Shown: positions 1-9,444, counted from the stretch's first letter. The stretch is 64,000 nucleotides of DNA from Sanguibacter suarezii NBRC 16159 (GCF_001552735.1 NZ_BCRT01000021.1:124001-188000); one strand, 5' to 3'. Program-made: numbers and translations. Notes: generated by a model from the sequence alone, not told the origin.

Positions 1-2
1 GG

Positions 3-1958
3 GGAGCAACGTTCCGCGAGGCGACCGTCATGCTGGCTCCCGGCACGGCGATCGAGACGGCACGCAGCGAGCTGCAGGCCCTCGGCACGCCCGGGTTCAC
101 CGTGATGACCAAGGACGAGGCTGCGCTCGCGTCCGTCGCGGCGGTCACCAACGGACAGGACGTCTTCACCATGACGATCCTGGCCTTCGCAGCGGTCGCG
201 CTGCTCGTCGCGGCGCTGGTGATCTCCAACACCTTCCAGGTGATCGTCGCCCAGCGCACCCGCACCCTCGCCCTGCTGCGCTGCGTCGGTGCGAGCAAGC
301 GGCAGCTCCGCTCCTCGGTGCTGCTCGAGGCGTCGTTGCTCGGGCTGGTCTCCTCTGCGATCGGCTTCGCGACGGGAGCGCTGCTGGTCCAGGCCACGGT
401 GCTGATCCTGCAGCGATTCGATCTCGACGTGCCCATCCCGCAGACGATCACCGTGACCGTCGGCTCCGTGGTGTGGCCGCTCGTGGTGGGCACCCTGGTG
501 ACCGTGCTGGCCAGCCTCGTCCCCGCACGCGCTGCCACGAGGGTCGCGCCACTCGCCGCGCTGCGCCCGGCCGAGCTGGAGAAGGTCTCGACGCGAACGA
601 GCAGAGTCCGCCTGGTCTTCTCGCTGCTCCTGGTCCTGGGCGGAGGTGCGCTCATGGTGGCCGGCCTCCCGCTCGCGACGGACGTCTCGGTCGAGCTGGG
701 GTTGCTGGCCGGCATGGTCGGCGGGGCTGCCTCCTTCGTGGGCGTGCTGCTGGGGGCGGTCTTCTGGGTCCCCGCGATCGTCTCGTGGGTCGCCCGCCTG
801 CTCAACCGTTCCGGCGCGAGCGCTCAGCTCGCGGCCGCCAACACGCTGCGCAACCCGCGCCGCACCGCAGCGACCAGCACCGCGCTGCTCATCGGCGTCA
901 CGCTGGTGGCGATGATGTCCGTGGGCGCCGCCACGGCCCGCACCTCCCTCGACGGAACCCTCGACCAGGAGTATCCCTTCGACTTCGCGATCGAGGGTGC
1001 GGGGATGACCTCCGACCCTGGAGACGGCTCCTCAGCCCCGTCGGTCCTGAGCCCCACCATCCTCGGGGAGCTGTCTGACATCTCTGGCGTCGCCGTCCTG
1101 GCAGAGGTGACCACGGCGCCTGTGTCCATCACCTGGCCGGACGGCACGGTCAGCGAGGACAACGAGCTCACCATCGTCGACCCGGCCAAGGCTGCCGAGT
1201 CGGTCAACGTGGACGGGCTCTTCGCCGGTCTTGACGACACGACCGTGGCCGTCGACCGCTTCACCGCCAGCAACTACAACCTCGACTCCGAGTCCACGCT
1301 GGAGCTGCGCGGCCCGGACGGGACGGTGACGGTGGGAGTGACGGTGACGCAGGTCGGCACCATCTCCATCGTGGCGAGCCCTGTCGTGGGCGATCAGCTC
1401 GACGCCGCCGCCAGCGTCAACGGCGCATGGTTGAAGCTCACTGACTCCGCCGACGCGTCAGCGACGGCCTCCGACATCCAGGGCGTCGTGGCCGAGACAC
1501 CGGTGGCGCTGGTCGGGCAGGCCTTGCAGCGGGCCGAGATGGAGGATCTCATCAACACCTTCCTCGCGATCATCGTCGGGCTGCTCGGCATCGCCGTGAT
1601 CATCGCGCTCATCGGGGTGGCAAACACGCTCTCCCTGTCGGTGCTGGAGCGCCGTCGCGAGTCGGCGACCCTGCGGGCCATCGGTCTGAGCCGGCGTCAG
1701 CTGCGCGCCACCCTGGCGATCGAGGGCACCCTCATCGCCGGTGTGGGTGCGGTGCTCGGGGTGGTGCTCGGCCTGATCTACGGGTGGGTCGGGTCGATGA
1801 TCGTCCTGAGCACCTTCGCCGATGTCAGCCTGACCGTCCCGTGGCGTGACGTCACCCTCGTCGTGGCGATCGCTGTGGTGGCAGGCCTGCTCGCCTCGGT
1901 GCTCCCGGCCCGCAGCGCGGCCCGGACCTCACCGGTCGAGGCGCTCGCGGTCGAGTAG
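3..1958 (+). CDS. ABC transporter permease, FtsX/MacB-like (5' truncated by window edge)
   Basis: The reading frame is open back to base 3, so the gene starts outside the window; the first Met at 30 is internal. The visible part has a first FtsX-type permease block (about residues 50-170, three membrane spans and the motif TLALLRCVGASKRQLRSSVL), more membrane segments near 200-260, an extracytoplasmic domain of about 200 residues, and a second FtsX block near the C terminus (ATLRAIGLSRRQLRATL). This two-FtsX layout is typical of LolC/MacB-family permeases that pair with a separate ATPase, expected upstream. Substrate unknown; lipoprotein, peptide or antibiotic export are all possible. A strong hairpin follows the stop. 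The family call is firm and the substrate is open. Confidence 0.9.
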   Translation, partial: GATFREATVMLAPGTAIETARSELQALGTPGFTVMTKDEAALASVAAVTNGQDVFTMTILAFAAVALLVAALVISNTFQVIVAQRTRTLALLRCVGASKRQLRSSVLLEASLLGLVSSAIGFATGALLVQATVLILQRFDLDVPIPQTITVTVGSVVWPLVVGTLVTVLASLVPARAATRVAPLAALRPAELEKVSTRTSRVRLVFSLLLVLGGGALMVAGLPLATDVSVELGLLAGMVGGAASFVGVLLGAVFWVPAIVSWVARLLNRSGASAQLAAANTLRNPRRTAATSTALLIGVTLVAMMSVGAATARTSLDGTLDQEYPFDFAIEGAGMTSDPGDGSSAPSVLSPTILGELSDISGVAVLAEVTTAPVSITWPDGTVSEDNELTIVDPAKAAESVNVDGLFAGLDDTTVAVDRFTASNYNLDSESTLELRGPDGTVTVGVTVTQVGTISIVASPVVGDQLDAAASVNGAWLKLTDSADASATASDIQGVVAETPVALVGQALQRAEMEDLINTFLAIIVGLLGIAVIIALIGVANTLSLSVLERRRESATLRAIGLSRRQLRATLAIEGTLIAGVGAVLGVVLGLIYGWVGSMIVLSTFADVSLTVPWRDVTLVVAIAVVAGLLASVLPARSAARTSPVEALAVE

Positions 1959-1976
1959 CCCAGAAGGCGCAGGCAC

Positions 1977-2021
1977 GGGGCCTGTGGATCGTCGGGATGT
2001 CCCCGACGGACCACAGGCCCC
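1977..2021 (+). terminator. Strong GC hairpin after the ABC permease
   Basis: An 11-bp outer stem (GGGGCCTGTGG with CCACAGGCCCC), a 2x2 internal loop and a 7-bp inner stem (CGTCGGG with CCCGACG) close a 4-base loop. It lies 18 bases after the permease stop and 36 bases before the next start, so it should separate the two units. There is no U-tract, which is common for actinobacterial terminators. Confidence 0.75.
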
Positions 2022-2057
2022 GCTGTCTGTGCGGCTCGATGCGGGCACGATCGCAGC

Positions 2058-5000
2058 GTGCGATCACTCTTGCCCGGCCCACTGCCTAGCCCGCAATCGG
2101 CCCAGCCCGCGACTCCTGACCCCGCCGTCCCTGCGGCCTCTCATCCGCCGTCGCGCCTGGCACCTGCGCACCTCGGACCTGCGCCCCTCGGACCTGCGCA
2201 GGACGGTGTTCCCGTGACCATGCACCCCGGGCAGCACGTCCATCTGGCGCATGCGCGCCCGCTCGGAGAGCTGCGTGCTGAGCTCGCCGCGTGCACGGGG
2301 CGCCCGGAGCTCGCCCGCTCCCCGCTCTACGTCGACGACCGCCGCCTCGACGACCACCACGTCGTCGGACAGCCCCCGCTCCTGGCGGGAGCGACCCTGC
2401 GCACCTCCCCCGGCCCGTGCCCGACGCCGGAGCTCGCCCTCGCTGCGCCCGTCCACCTCGCCGTGCTCACCGGACCGGGCGCGGGCGACCTGATCCCGCT
2501 CGATGTCGGGGCGCCGGTCACACCGCCCGGCGTGGCCAGCGTCCGGGTCCGGGTGCGCCCGGGTCGCCACGGCAGCATCCGCGTCGGGGTGCGCGGGGAC
2601 GGCGCGCGGGTGAGCCTGACGGCCCCGGACGGACGCGCAGCAAGCCGCCTGCACCGCCGCGGGACGTGGGGGCATGGCTCAACTCCTGTGCGACCTTCTC
2701 GACCTGCTCCGTGGCGGCGCCTGTCGTGGCTTCCGTGGCTTCCGTGGCTTCCGTGGCAGCGGTGGAGGACAGGGCACCTGCTCACGGTCGAAGACCGCAC
2801 CCACCACGCTGACTCGCCCGTCACCGTCGAGCTGCGCGAACGGCCCGTCCTGGCGGAGTGGACCTGCTCCGCGATGCTCGCAGCCCTCGACTCCCCGGCT
2901 GGGCGGCCCTCGACCGACAGCACCCGTCCGTCCGCCGGAATGCTCCTGGCAGCCCTCGTCCCCGCGATCGTGTCGATCACCCTGGCGGTGGTCCTGCGCA
3001 ACCCGCTCTTCGCGATCATGGCGCTCACCGCCCCGCTGATGCTCCTCGGACCGGTCCTGGCGCGGCGCCGTCACGCCAGCGACCAGCACTCCCCTGTCTC
3101 CGCCCTCCGCCGGTCCTGGGACAGCCCGTGGGGACGGGCCGCCCTGCGTGCCGGGGTCCCGGCGGCTGACCTGCTCACCGCAGCCGCCGCCTGCGCGGCG
3201 CTGCCCAGCCTCCCGCCCAGCCCCTCGGCGAGCACCGGACTCGGCGCCGGTCCGGTGTCCGTCCCGGACCGGTCCGCCCACCTCGGGACCGGCGGCCGGC
3301 AAGGCGACCTGCCCGGCGGGCGACCGGGCGAGCTCTCGGACGGCCTGGCGGTCATCGGTCCTCGCGGGCCGGCGTCGGCGCTCGTGGCGCGGATGGTCCT
3401 CTCCGTGCACGCGACCGGACGCGGGCAGAGCGTGACGGTGCTGTGCGACCCAGGCCGCCGCGCGGCGTGGTCCTGGGTGCGCTGGCTCCCGGGAGCCGGC
3501 GTCCTCGCCCCGAGCGTCCTCACGCACCTCGATCTGGCGTCTGGACCTGGCCGGCTGCTTGTCGTGGACCGCGGTGACCTCCCCGAGCTGGCCGCCCGGT
3601 TGGGCGGCTTGCACACAGGGCACCCTGGGCAGGCAGCGCTGGCCGCGCTGATCCTCGTCGTCGACGACGTCGCGGCGGTCCCGTCCTGGTGCTCCGCCCG
3701 AGCGCACATCCAGTCCGACGCCAGGGCTGGAGGCCCTCGGGTCCTCTGGTCCGCGCCGGGCACCGCAGACGAGACCACACCCGTCGACGGCGTGCACGCC
3801 GACTGGGCCGAGGCCTACGCCCGCCGGGTCGCGGCCCTGCACCATCGCGGTCGGTGGCCTCCGCTGTCCTATGACGGCCACGGCCCCAGAGTCGGGAACC
3901 GTGGCTGGGGTCTGGCCGGCGCCGGACCGGGGGCCACACATCTCTCGTCCCGCTCGTCCGAGTCGTCTGCCCTCGGTGTCACCGACCCCGCTCACCTTCC
4001 TCGACATGCGTCCCTCGTCGACGTGCCCGGGATCGACGACGTGGCACGCCGGTGGCGGGACAACGGGCAGGGACCTGTCGCCACGGGACGGCGGCCGGGC
4101 GAGACGGGCGGAGGCAGGGAGCATCTCGAGGCGCGGATCGGTGTTGGCCCCGGTAGGAGGACGGTGAGCATCGACCTGCTCCGCGACGGGCCCCACGCCC
4201 TCGTCGCCGGGACCACCGGGTCGGGGAAGTCGGAGCTGCTGCAGACCCTCATCCTCACCCTGGCCCTCGCCTACTCTCCTGACGAGCTCGCCGTGGCGCT
4301 GGTGGACTACAAGGGTGGGGCGAGCTTCGGGGTGTGCGCCCACCTGCCGCACGTCGTAGGCCAGGTGACAGACCTCGACCCCGGCGCGGCGGAGCGCGCG
4401 CTGACCGGGCTGAGGGCCGAGCTGCGCCGCCGCGAGCGCCTGTTCGCCGAGGTCGATGCCACCGACCTCGCGGCATACCGCGCCCAGCGCACCGGCCCTC
4501 GCGGCGGTGGTCGTGGCGGTGGGCCCGGTGGGAGCGGGGATGGCGGTAGTGGTGGGGGCGGTAGTGGTGGGGGCGGTAGTGGTGGTGGCGGTAGTGGTGG
4601 TGGTGAACCGCTGCCGAGACTGCTCATCGTCGTCGACGAGTTCCGTGCCATGGCGGAGGACCACCCCGACTTCATCCCGGGCCTGGTCCGGATCGCCGCC
4701 CAGGGACGTTCTCTCGGTATCCACCTGGTGCTGGCCACCCAACGACCAGGTGGCGCGATCACCGCGGACATGCGCGCGAACATCTCGCTGCGCATCGCCC
4801 TGCGGGTCTCCAGCCCGGCCGACTCCCGCGACGTCATCGACGCCCCCGACGCCGCGGACATCCCCGGCGACCGACCGGGGCGGGCGGTGATCCGGCGCGG
4901 CTCAGGCGCCCCCGAGCTGCTGCAGACCTACCTCGCCGCCGGTCAGCCCGCGCTCGACGGTCCCGGTGTGTGGCACAGCCCAGACCATCCGCAGACCCCT

Positions 5001-6731
5001 GATCTGCGGGTGGGGCCTGTGCCGGCACGGTCGCTGACCGCCCCGTCGACGCTCGCGGGCCAGCCCGGCGCGGCATCGGTCGACAGAGCCTGCGGCGATG
5101 ACGGCGACGACGGCGTCGGCGGCATGGGTCCGGTCGACGGCGATGCGCAGCACCTCGATCCGGCGGGTGCCCTGGTGGCGAGCGCGGTGTCCCTGGCGGC
5201 CAGTCTCGGGATCGGGCGACCGCGGGTGCCGTGGTCCCCTCCGCTGCCCACAGACCTGCGGTGGGAGGAGCTTGGTGCGACCGCCCCCGGACCGACCACG
5301 CTGCTGTTCGGGCTGGCGGACCATCCACGCGAGCAGCGGCACCGTCCCGTGGGCTGGCCACTATCCGACGGGCACCTGCTCATCCTCGGACGCGCGGGCT
5401 CGGGCCGGACGACCGCGCTGCGCACCCTGGCCCGGGCGGCGCTCTCCACGGACCTCACCGTGCACCTGATGGGCCCACCAGACCTGACGGCCGGGTTCGA
5501 CCCGGGTGACCCGCAGGTCGGCACCCGGGTCCCCCGCACCGACCCGCGCCGGGTCGCCCGGTTGCTGAGGGTGCTCACCGCACCCGTCGTCCAGGGCGCT
5601 CGGGCCGTGATGACCGACGACCGGGCGCGTCACCTCGTCCTCGTCGACGGGGTGGAGGATCTGCTGTCCGCGCTCGGTGGGCTGCATCGCGGAGACGGGG
5701 TCGACCTGTTCCTTGCGGCGCTGCGTGAAGGACCGGCCTGCGGCGTCGTCTTCGCACTCGCTGGTGCGGTGCTGCCGTCGTCGACCCTCGCCGCGCTCGT
5801 CCGCCACCGCCTCACCCTCGCCGGCCGCGACAAGCACGACGACACCTACCTCGGCATCCCCGCGTCGCTGGCTGGCCTGGGTGGGTCGCCCGGACGCGCC
5901 GTGCTCGTGACTGGAGAGGAGCCGGTGCTGTGCCAGGTTGCGCGCGCGGAGATCGTGACGACCGTTCGCCAGCCCTCACGGTCCACCGATCACCCCGGCG
6001 ACCTGTCGGTCCGGATCGAGGAGGTCCCCTTCCCTGGTCAGCCCAGCAGGCTCCGCGCGCCCGGTCCCGGGCTGGTACTGCTCGGCCGCGGCGGAGACGA
6101 CGCCGGGCCGGTCTGGGTCCGTGGTGACAGGAGCCTGCTGGTCTGCGGCCCGCACGGCTCCGGGCGGAGCAGGACCCTCGACCATCTGCTCGCTCCATCG
6201 AGCGGGTCGGCGGGCATCGGTGCCGGGGCCGGGGCCGGGGCCGGCGTGACGGTCCTCGGCGTCGTCAGTCGTGACCCGCGCCTGGCCGCCGGCGCGCGCG
6301 CCCTGGGCGACGTTCCCACGCTGGAGAGACTCTCCCCAACCGCGGCGGAGCGCTTCGTGGCGGAGGTGACCGACCGGCTGCGCTCCCATCCGGCGGCGAC
6401 GCAGCGGCTGGTCATCGACGACCTCGACGCCTTCGCGCTCTCGTGCCCTGGCGCGGCGGAGGCCTTGTGGATGATGGTCGAGGACAGCGGCGCCGCCCGC
6501 GTCACGGTCCTGGCATCGAGCACGACTGTCGCGGCCGCCGGGGCCTTTCGAGGCGCGCTGGCCGAGCTGCGCGCGGCGCGATTCGGCGTGGTGCTCTCAC
6601 CCGCCACCCCGGGAAGCTCGGAGGTCTTCGGGACAGACCTCGCCTGGCATGTCGAGCCGGGGGTCCACCATCCCGGCCGCGGGGTCCTCGTGGACGGTTC
6701 GTCGTCGACCTTCGTCCAGGTCACCGGGTAG
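2058..6731 (+). CDS. FtsK/SpoIIIE-type ATPase with three P-loop modules (EccC-like)
   Basis: This 1,557-residue protein has an N-terminal ligand-like region, two adjacent membrane spans (about 295-335), then three FtsK-type modules. Module 1 has a canonical Walker A (GTTGSGKSELLQ, K724), the motif VDYKGGASFG and a Walker B (LLIVVDEF, D860/E861). Modules 2 and 3 have P-loops with Arg in place of Lys (GRAGSGRTT, R1117; GPHGSGRS, R1370), so probably only module 1 hydrolyses ATP fully. The layout matches EccC/EssC ATPases of type VII secretion, but no EccB, EccD, mycosin or WXG100 gene is adjacent, so it is an orphan here. A Gly/Ser tract (about 814-849) interrupts module 1. The GTG start at 2058 lies 6 bases after a weak -10 (CACGAT); Met at 2219 is an alternative start. 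Confidence 0.85.
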   Translation: MRSLLPGPLPSPQSAQPATPDPAVPAASHPPSRLAPAHLGPAPLGPAQDGVPVTMHPGQHVHLAHARPLGELRAELAACTGRPELARSPLYVDDRRLDDHHVVGQPPLLAGATLRTSPGPCPTPELALAAPVHLAVLTGPGAGDLIPLDVGAPVTPPGVASVRVRVRPGRHGSIRVGVRGDGARVSLTAPDGRAASRLHRRGTWGHGSTPVRPSRPAPWRRLSWLPWLPWLPWQRWRTGHLLTVEDRTHHADSPVTVELRERPVLAEWTCSAMLAALDSPAGRPSTDSTRPSAGMLLAALVPAIVSITLAVVLRNPLFAIMALTAPLMLLGPVLARRRHASDQHSPVSALRRSWDSPWGRAALRAGVPAADLLTAAAACAALPSLPPSPSASTGLGAGPVSVPDRSAHLGTGGRQGDLPGGRPGELSDGLAVIGPRGPASALVARMVLSVHATGRGQSVTVLCDPGRRAAWSWVRWLPGAGVLAPSVLTHLDLASGPGRLLVVDRGDLPELAARLGGLHTGHPGQAALAALILVVDDVAAVPSWCSARAHIQSDARAGGPRVLWSAPGTADETTPVDGVHADWAEAYARRVAALHHRGRWPPLSYDGHGPRVGNRGWGLAGAGPGATHLSSRSSESSALGVTDPAHLPRHASLVDVPGIDDVARRWRDNGQGPVATGRRPGETGGGREHLEARIGVGPGRRTVSIDLLRDGPHALVAGTTGSGKSELLQTLILTLALAYSPDELAVALVDYKGGASFGVCAHLPHVVGQVTDLDPGAAERALTGLRAELRRRERLFAEVDATDLAAYRAQRTGPRGGGRGGGPGGSGDGGSGGGGSGGGGSGGGGSGGGEPLPRLLIVVDEFRAMAEDHPDFIPGLVRIAAQGRSLGIHLVLATQRPGGAITADMRANISLRIALRVSSPADSRDVIDAPDAADIPGDRPGRAVIRRGSGAPELLQTYLAAGQPALDGPGVWHSPDHPQTPDLRVGPVPARSLTAPSTLAGQPGAASVDRACGDDGDDGVGGMGPVDGDAQHLDPAGALVASAVSLAASLGIGRPRVPWSPPLPTDLRWEELGATAPGPTTLLFGLADHPREQRHRPVGWPLSDGHLLILGRAGSGRTTALRTLARAALSTDLTVHLMGPPDLTAGFDPGDPQVGTRVPRTDPRRVARLLRVLTAPVVQGARAVMTDDRARHLVLVDGVEDLLSALGGLHRGDGVDLFLAALREGPACGVVFALAGAVLPSSTLAALVRHRLTLAGRDKHDDTYLGIPASLAGLGGSPGRAVLVTGEEPVLCQVARAEIVTTVRQPSRSTDHPGDLSVRIEEVPFPGQPSRLRAPGPGLVLLGRGGDDAGPVWVRGDRSLLVCGPHGSGRSRTLDHLLAPSSGSAGIGAGAGAGAGVTVLGVVSRDPRLAAGARALGDVPTLERLSPTAAERFVAEVTDRLRSHPAATQRLVIDDLDAFALSCPGAAEALWMMVEDSGAARVTVLASSTTVAAAGAFRGALAELRAARFGVVLSPATPGSSEVFGTDLAWHVEPGVHHPGRGVLVDGSSSTFVQVTG

Positions 6732-6807
6732 ATCGTGGTGCTGGCCGGCTCAGGTCGCAGGAGCCTCAAGCCCGACCCGACGGTCAGCCCTGATGGGACC
6801 CGGAGGA

Positions 6808-7275
6808 TCAGTCCTGGTGGAAGGAGTAGGTCGTGCGTCCGGTGAAGCGTGACACTGGCGGGCTGAGCAGACCGACGAGGGTGGCCCCGCCGACGAGGAG
6901 GAGCACAGCACCGAGGGCCGTCGCCCCGCCCTGCAGCAGGCTCGCGCCGACGAGGGCGGTGAGCACCTGGACGGTGATGGCAGGCCCGCGGACCCACGTG
7001 CGCCCAGCCCCGAGGCCGATCGCGCAGGCGATCAGGAGCCAGGCACCGAGCGCCGCGGAGATCACCAGGGCGATGCCGACCGACACCACACGGTCCGGAC
7101 CGGCCAGGTCGACAAGACCGACGACGGCGCAGACGACGAGGACAAGACCTTCGATCGCCAGTGCGGACAGGGTGACCCAGACGGCGCGGGGCTTGGGCCG
7201 GGCGACCCACTGCCTGGCACGCCCGGTGACCGGTGCGCTCGGCGTCGCGGAGGGTTCGTGATCGTTGCTAGCCAT
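6808..7275 (-). CDS. Small membrane protein, function unknown
   Basis: A 155-residue protein with a short polar N terminus (MASNDHEPSATPSAP) and about four hydrophobic segments, the first around residues 35-57 and the last ending near 140, followed by a short tail (RTTYSFHQD). I recognise no family. It is convergent with the FtsK-like gene and divergent from whiB1. The ATG at 7275 has no clear Shine-Dalgarno. Composition matches the neighbours, so it is likely a real, lineage-restricted inner-membrane protein. No function is assigned. Confidence 0.7.
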   Translation of the reverse strand: MASNDHEPSATPSAPVTGRARQWVARPKPRAVWVTLSALAIEGLVLVVCAVVGLVDLAGPDRVVSVGIALVISAALGAWLLIACAIGLGAGRTWVRGPAITVQVLTALVGASLLQGGATALGAVLLLVGGATLVGLLSPPVSRFTGRTTYSFHQD

Positions 7276-7402
7276 AGGTAACTCTGAGACTAGCGGACCA
7301 CGACAGCGCCGGAGGACGCCAGTCGACGCCCCACCGAGCCCGGCACACGAGTCAAGAAGTTGAATCTTCTACCTTCCGCACGCTATTGGCACCATTCGGC
7401 CC

Positions 7403-7433
7403 TTGACGCGCAGCGGGTCGACGTGCTTATAAC
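7403..7433 (+). promoter_or_regulatory. Candidate whiB1 promoter in an AT-rich 339-base upstream region
   Basis: The region 7276-7614 holds no gene and is visibly richer in AT than its surroundings. TTGACG at 7403-7408 is followed by TTATAA/TATAAC around 7427-7433 (spacing 18-19), the best sigma-70-like pair here. It would give an untranslated leader of about 175 bases before the whiB1 ATG, a long leader that could carry further control. I saw no strong palindrome in it. Confidence 0.45.
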
Positions 7434-7614
7434 CCATCCCGACAGCAGCCGAGACCAAAAATGTGATCAAGACCTCACTCGTCACAGAATAGAAACCTTC
7501 TCGTAACCCTTGTGCCGCAGCTGATTGAGGTGTGAACTAGTTACCAGCAGTTACCCCCCCCTCACGAGCCAGCTTCCCTTCACAGGGCTGACTCTCCCCT
7601 GCCTAGGAGATCCC

Positions 7615-7863
7615 ATGGATTGGCGTCACCGCGCAGCCTGTCTCGACGAAGACCCCGAACTGTTCTTCCCGATCGGTAACACCGGACCGGCCATTCTCCA
7701 GATCGACGAGGCGAAGGCTGTCTGCCGTCGCTGCGAGGTCGTGGACACGTGCCTCAAGTGGGCCATCGAGTCCGGCCAGGATGCTGGAGTCTGGGGCGGT
7801 CTGTCCGAGGACGAGCGTCGTGCGCTCAAGCGCCGCACCGCTCGCGCCCGTCGCGCAAGCTGA
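7615..7863 (+). CDS. whiB1: WhiB1-type iron-sulfur transcriptional regulator
   Basis: This 82-residue protein starts MDWRHRAACLDEDPELFFP and carries the four WhiB cysteines at C9, C37, C40 and C46 (C-x27-C-x2-C-x5-C), the turn GVWGG and a basic tail (RRALKRRTARARR). Length and sequence match M. tuberculosis WhiB1, a 4Fe-4S protein that reacts with NO and binds the primary sigma factor. The ATG at 7615 is preceded by AGGAGA (7605-7610); starts further upstream would add a non-conserved tail. The neighbouring minus-strand kinase is PdtaS-like, as in M. tuberculosis (Rv3219/Rv3220c). Probably essential, acting in the cytoplasm. Confidence 0.96.
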   Translation: MDWRHRAACLDEDPELFFPIGNTGPAILQIDEAKAVCRRCEVVDTCLKWAIESGQDAGVWGGLSEDERRALKRRTARARRAS

Positions 7864-7894
7864 CACAGACGAGACACCGCGCCCCGCGCGACCC

Positions 7895-7927
7895 AAGAGC
7901 CCGGCCCCTCAGGGAGCCGGGCTCTTT
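7895..7927 (+). terminator. Terminator after whiB1
   Basis: An 11-bp perfect stem (AAGAGCCCGGC with GCCGGGCTCTT) with a 10-base loop and a short T run, 31 bases after the whiB1 stop. Because it is symmetrical it could also serve the convergent kinase gene, which ends at 7972. Confidence 0.85.
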
Positions 7928-7971
7928 CGTGTCCGGCCGCGCGACCGGTCGTCTGCCCAGTCGCCCGTAGG

Positions 7972-9438
7972 TCAGGAGGTGATGCCTCGCAGGGTGACGG
8001 AGACGGTCACGATGGTGCCGCCGTCGGGCCGCGCGTCCCAGACGATGTCTCCCTGAAGCTCGTTCGTCACGAGCGTCCGCACGATCTGCGTCCCCAGGCC
8101 GCCGGAGGGCCCCTTGCCCTCGCTCATGCCCACGCCGTCGTCGGCCACGGTCACCGTGAGGTGCGTGCCGTCGCGCTGGGCGTGGATCTCCACGGTCCCA
8201 CCGCCCGACGTCGACAGGCCGTGCTCGACGGCGTTGGTCACCAGCTCGGTGAGCACCAGAGCGAGCGCCGTCGCGTCCTGGGCCGGCACAAGCCCGAAGG
8301 ACCCGCTCTGCACCGTCCGCACGCTGACCCCGGCGGAGGCGACGTCGGCGGCGAGACGCAGCGCGCGCCCCACCATGGTGTCGAACTCGACCTCTTCGTC
8401 GAGGGTCTGGGACAGGCTGTCGTGCACGAGGGCGATGGTCGACACGCGGCGCATGGCCTCCTCGAGCGCCTCCTTCGCCTCGGGCACCGTCATGCGGCGC
8501 GCCTGCAGCCGCAGCAGCGCGGCGACCGTCTGCAGGTTGTTCTTCACGCGGTGGTGGATCTCGCGGATGGTCGCGTCCTTGGTGATGAGCTCACGCTCAC
8601 GGCGGCGCAGCTCGGAGACGTCGCGGCACATGAGGACTGCGCCGATGCGCCGGCCGTGCTCGGTGAGCGGCACCGAGCGGATCGACAGGCACACGCCCTT
8701 GGCGTCGATCTCGGTGCGCCACGGTGCGCGTCCCATGATGACCAGCGGCATCGACTCATCGACGGGCACCTTGTGCTCGATGAGCTCGGTCGCGACCTCG
8801 ATGAGCGACTCGCCGACGAGGGCCCCGATGACACCCAGGCGGTGGAAGCAGCTCAGCGCGTTGGGACTCGCGTAGAGCACCTCACCCTCGGAGTTGAGAC
8901 GGATGAGACCGTCGCCCACGCGGGGCGCGCCGCGGCGCGGTCCGGTCGCGCCGTCCGGTGAGGGGAACTCCCCGGTCGCGACCATGTTCATGAGGTCGTC
9001 CGCGGCCTCGACGTAGTTGAGCTCGAGGCGGCTCGGGGTCCGCCCGCTGCCCAGGTTCGTCTGGCGCGCGACGACGGCGATCGCCCGGCCGTCGTGGACC
9101 ACGGGCACGGTCTCCTCGCGCACCGCGTACGTCCCGAACCAGCGCGGCTCGCGCGAGCGCTGTGTGCTCTCCTCGGTGAGCGCCCGCTCGAGCTGGGGCA
9201 GCAGTCCCTCCGGGGCGAAGGAGCCGACGATGTCGTCATAGTGCACCGTGGCGCCGGTGCTCGGGCGGCACTGTGCCACCGCGACGAAGGCGCCGTCGTC
9301 CATGGGCAACCACAGCACCAGGTCGGCGAAGGCGAGGTCGGAGATGAGCTGCCAGTCACCGATGAGGAGGTGGAGCCATTCGGCGTCGGCAGGCTCCAGC
9401 CGGCCGTACTTGGACACAAGGTTGCTCATGGTCGACAC
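7972..9438 (-). CDS. pdtaS: PdtaS-type sensor histidine kinase
   Basis: A soluble kinase of 488 residues: an N-terminal GAF-like sensing domain (about 1-145), a PAS domain (about 165-275), then a HisKA_2 dimerisation helix with phospho-acceptor motif REIHHRVKNNLQTV and a HATPase domain (TNAVEHGL, DDGVGM, GLGTQIV). No membrane span is present. This is the architecture of PdtaS, which in mycobacteria phosphorylates the RNA-binding antiterminator PdtaR and responds to NO and copper. The GTG start at 9438 gives MSTMSNL, close to the N terminus of the mycobacterial protein as I recall it, and sits 6 bases after a TAGGCT -10; the ATG at 9429 is the alternative. No pdtaR gene is in the window. Confidence 0.9.
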   Translation of the reverse strand: MSTMSNLVSKYGRLEPADAEWLHLLIGDWQLISDLAFADLVLWLPMDDGAFVAVAQCRPSTGATVHYDDIVGSFAPEGLLPQLERALTEESTQRSREPRWFGTYAVREETVPVVHDGRAIAVVARQTNLGSGRTPSRLELNYVEAADDLMNMVATGEFPSPDGATGPRRGAPRVGDGLIRLNSEGEVLYASPNALSCFHRLGVIGALVGESLIEVATELIEHKVPVDESMPLVIMGRAPWRTEIDAKGVCLSIRSVPLTEHGRRIGAVLMCRDVSELRRRERELITKDATIREIHHRVKNNLQTVAALLRLQARRMTVPEAKEALEEAMRRVSTIALVHDSLSQTLDEEVEFDTMVGRALRLAADVASAGVSVRTVQSGSFGLVPAQDATALALVLTELVTNAVEHGLSTSGGGTVEIHAQRDGTHLTVTVADDGVGMSEGKGPSGGLGTQIVRTLVTNELQGDIVWDARPDGGTIVTVSVTLRGITS

Positions 9439-9444
9439 AGATGA

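Noticed and set aside
473-1078. Long open frames overlapping the ABC permease and most other genes in alternate frames
   Set aside because: High-GC shadows: Arg/Pro/Ala-rich with no motifs, and each overlaps a gene with clear homology.
4500-4606. Gly-Ser DNA repeat as a CRISPR-like or mobile repeat
   Set aside because: It is in frame inside a coding region with no spacers; a simple low-complexity linker.
2679-4742. A 687-codon open frame antisense to the FtsK-like gene
   Set aside because: No recognisable domain, highly Arg/Gly/Thr-rich; it includes the antisense of the Gly-Ser repeat. An artefact of GC bias.
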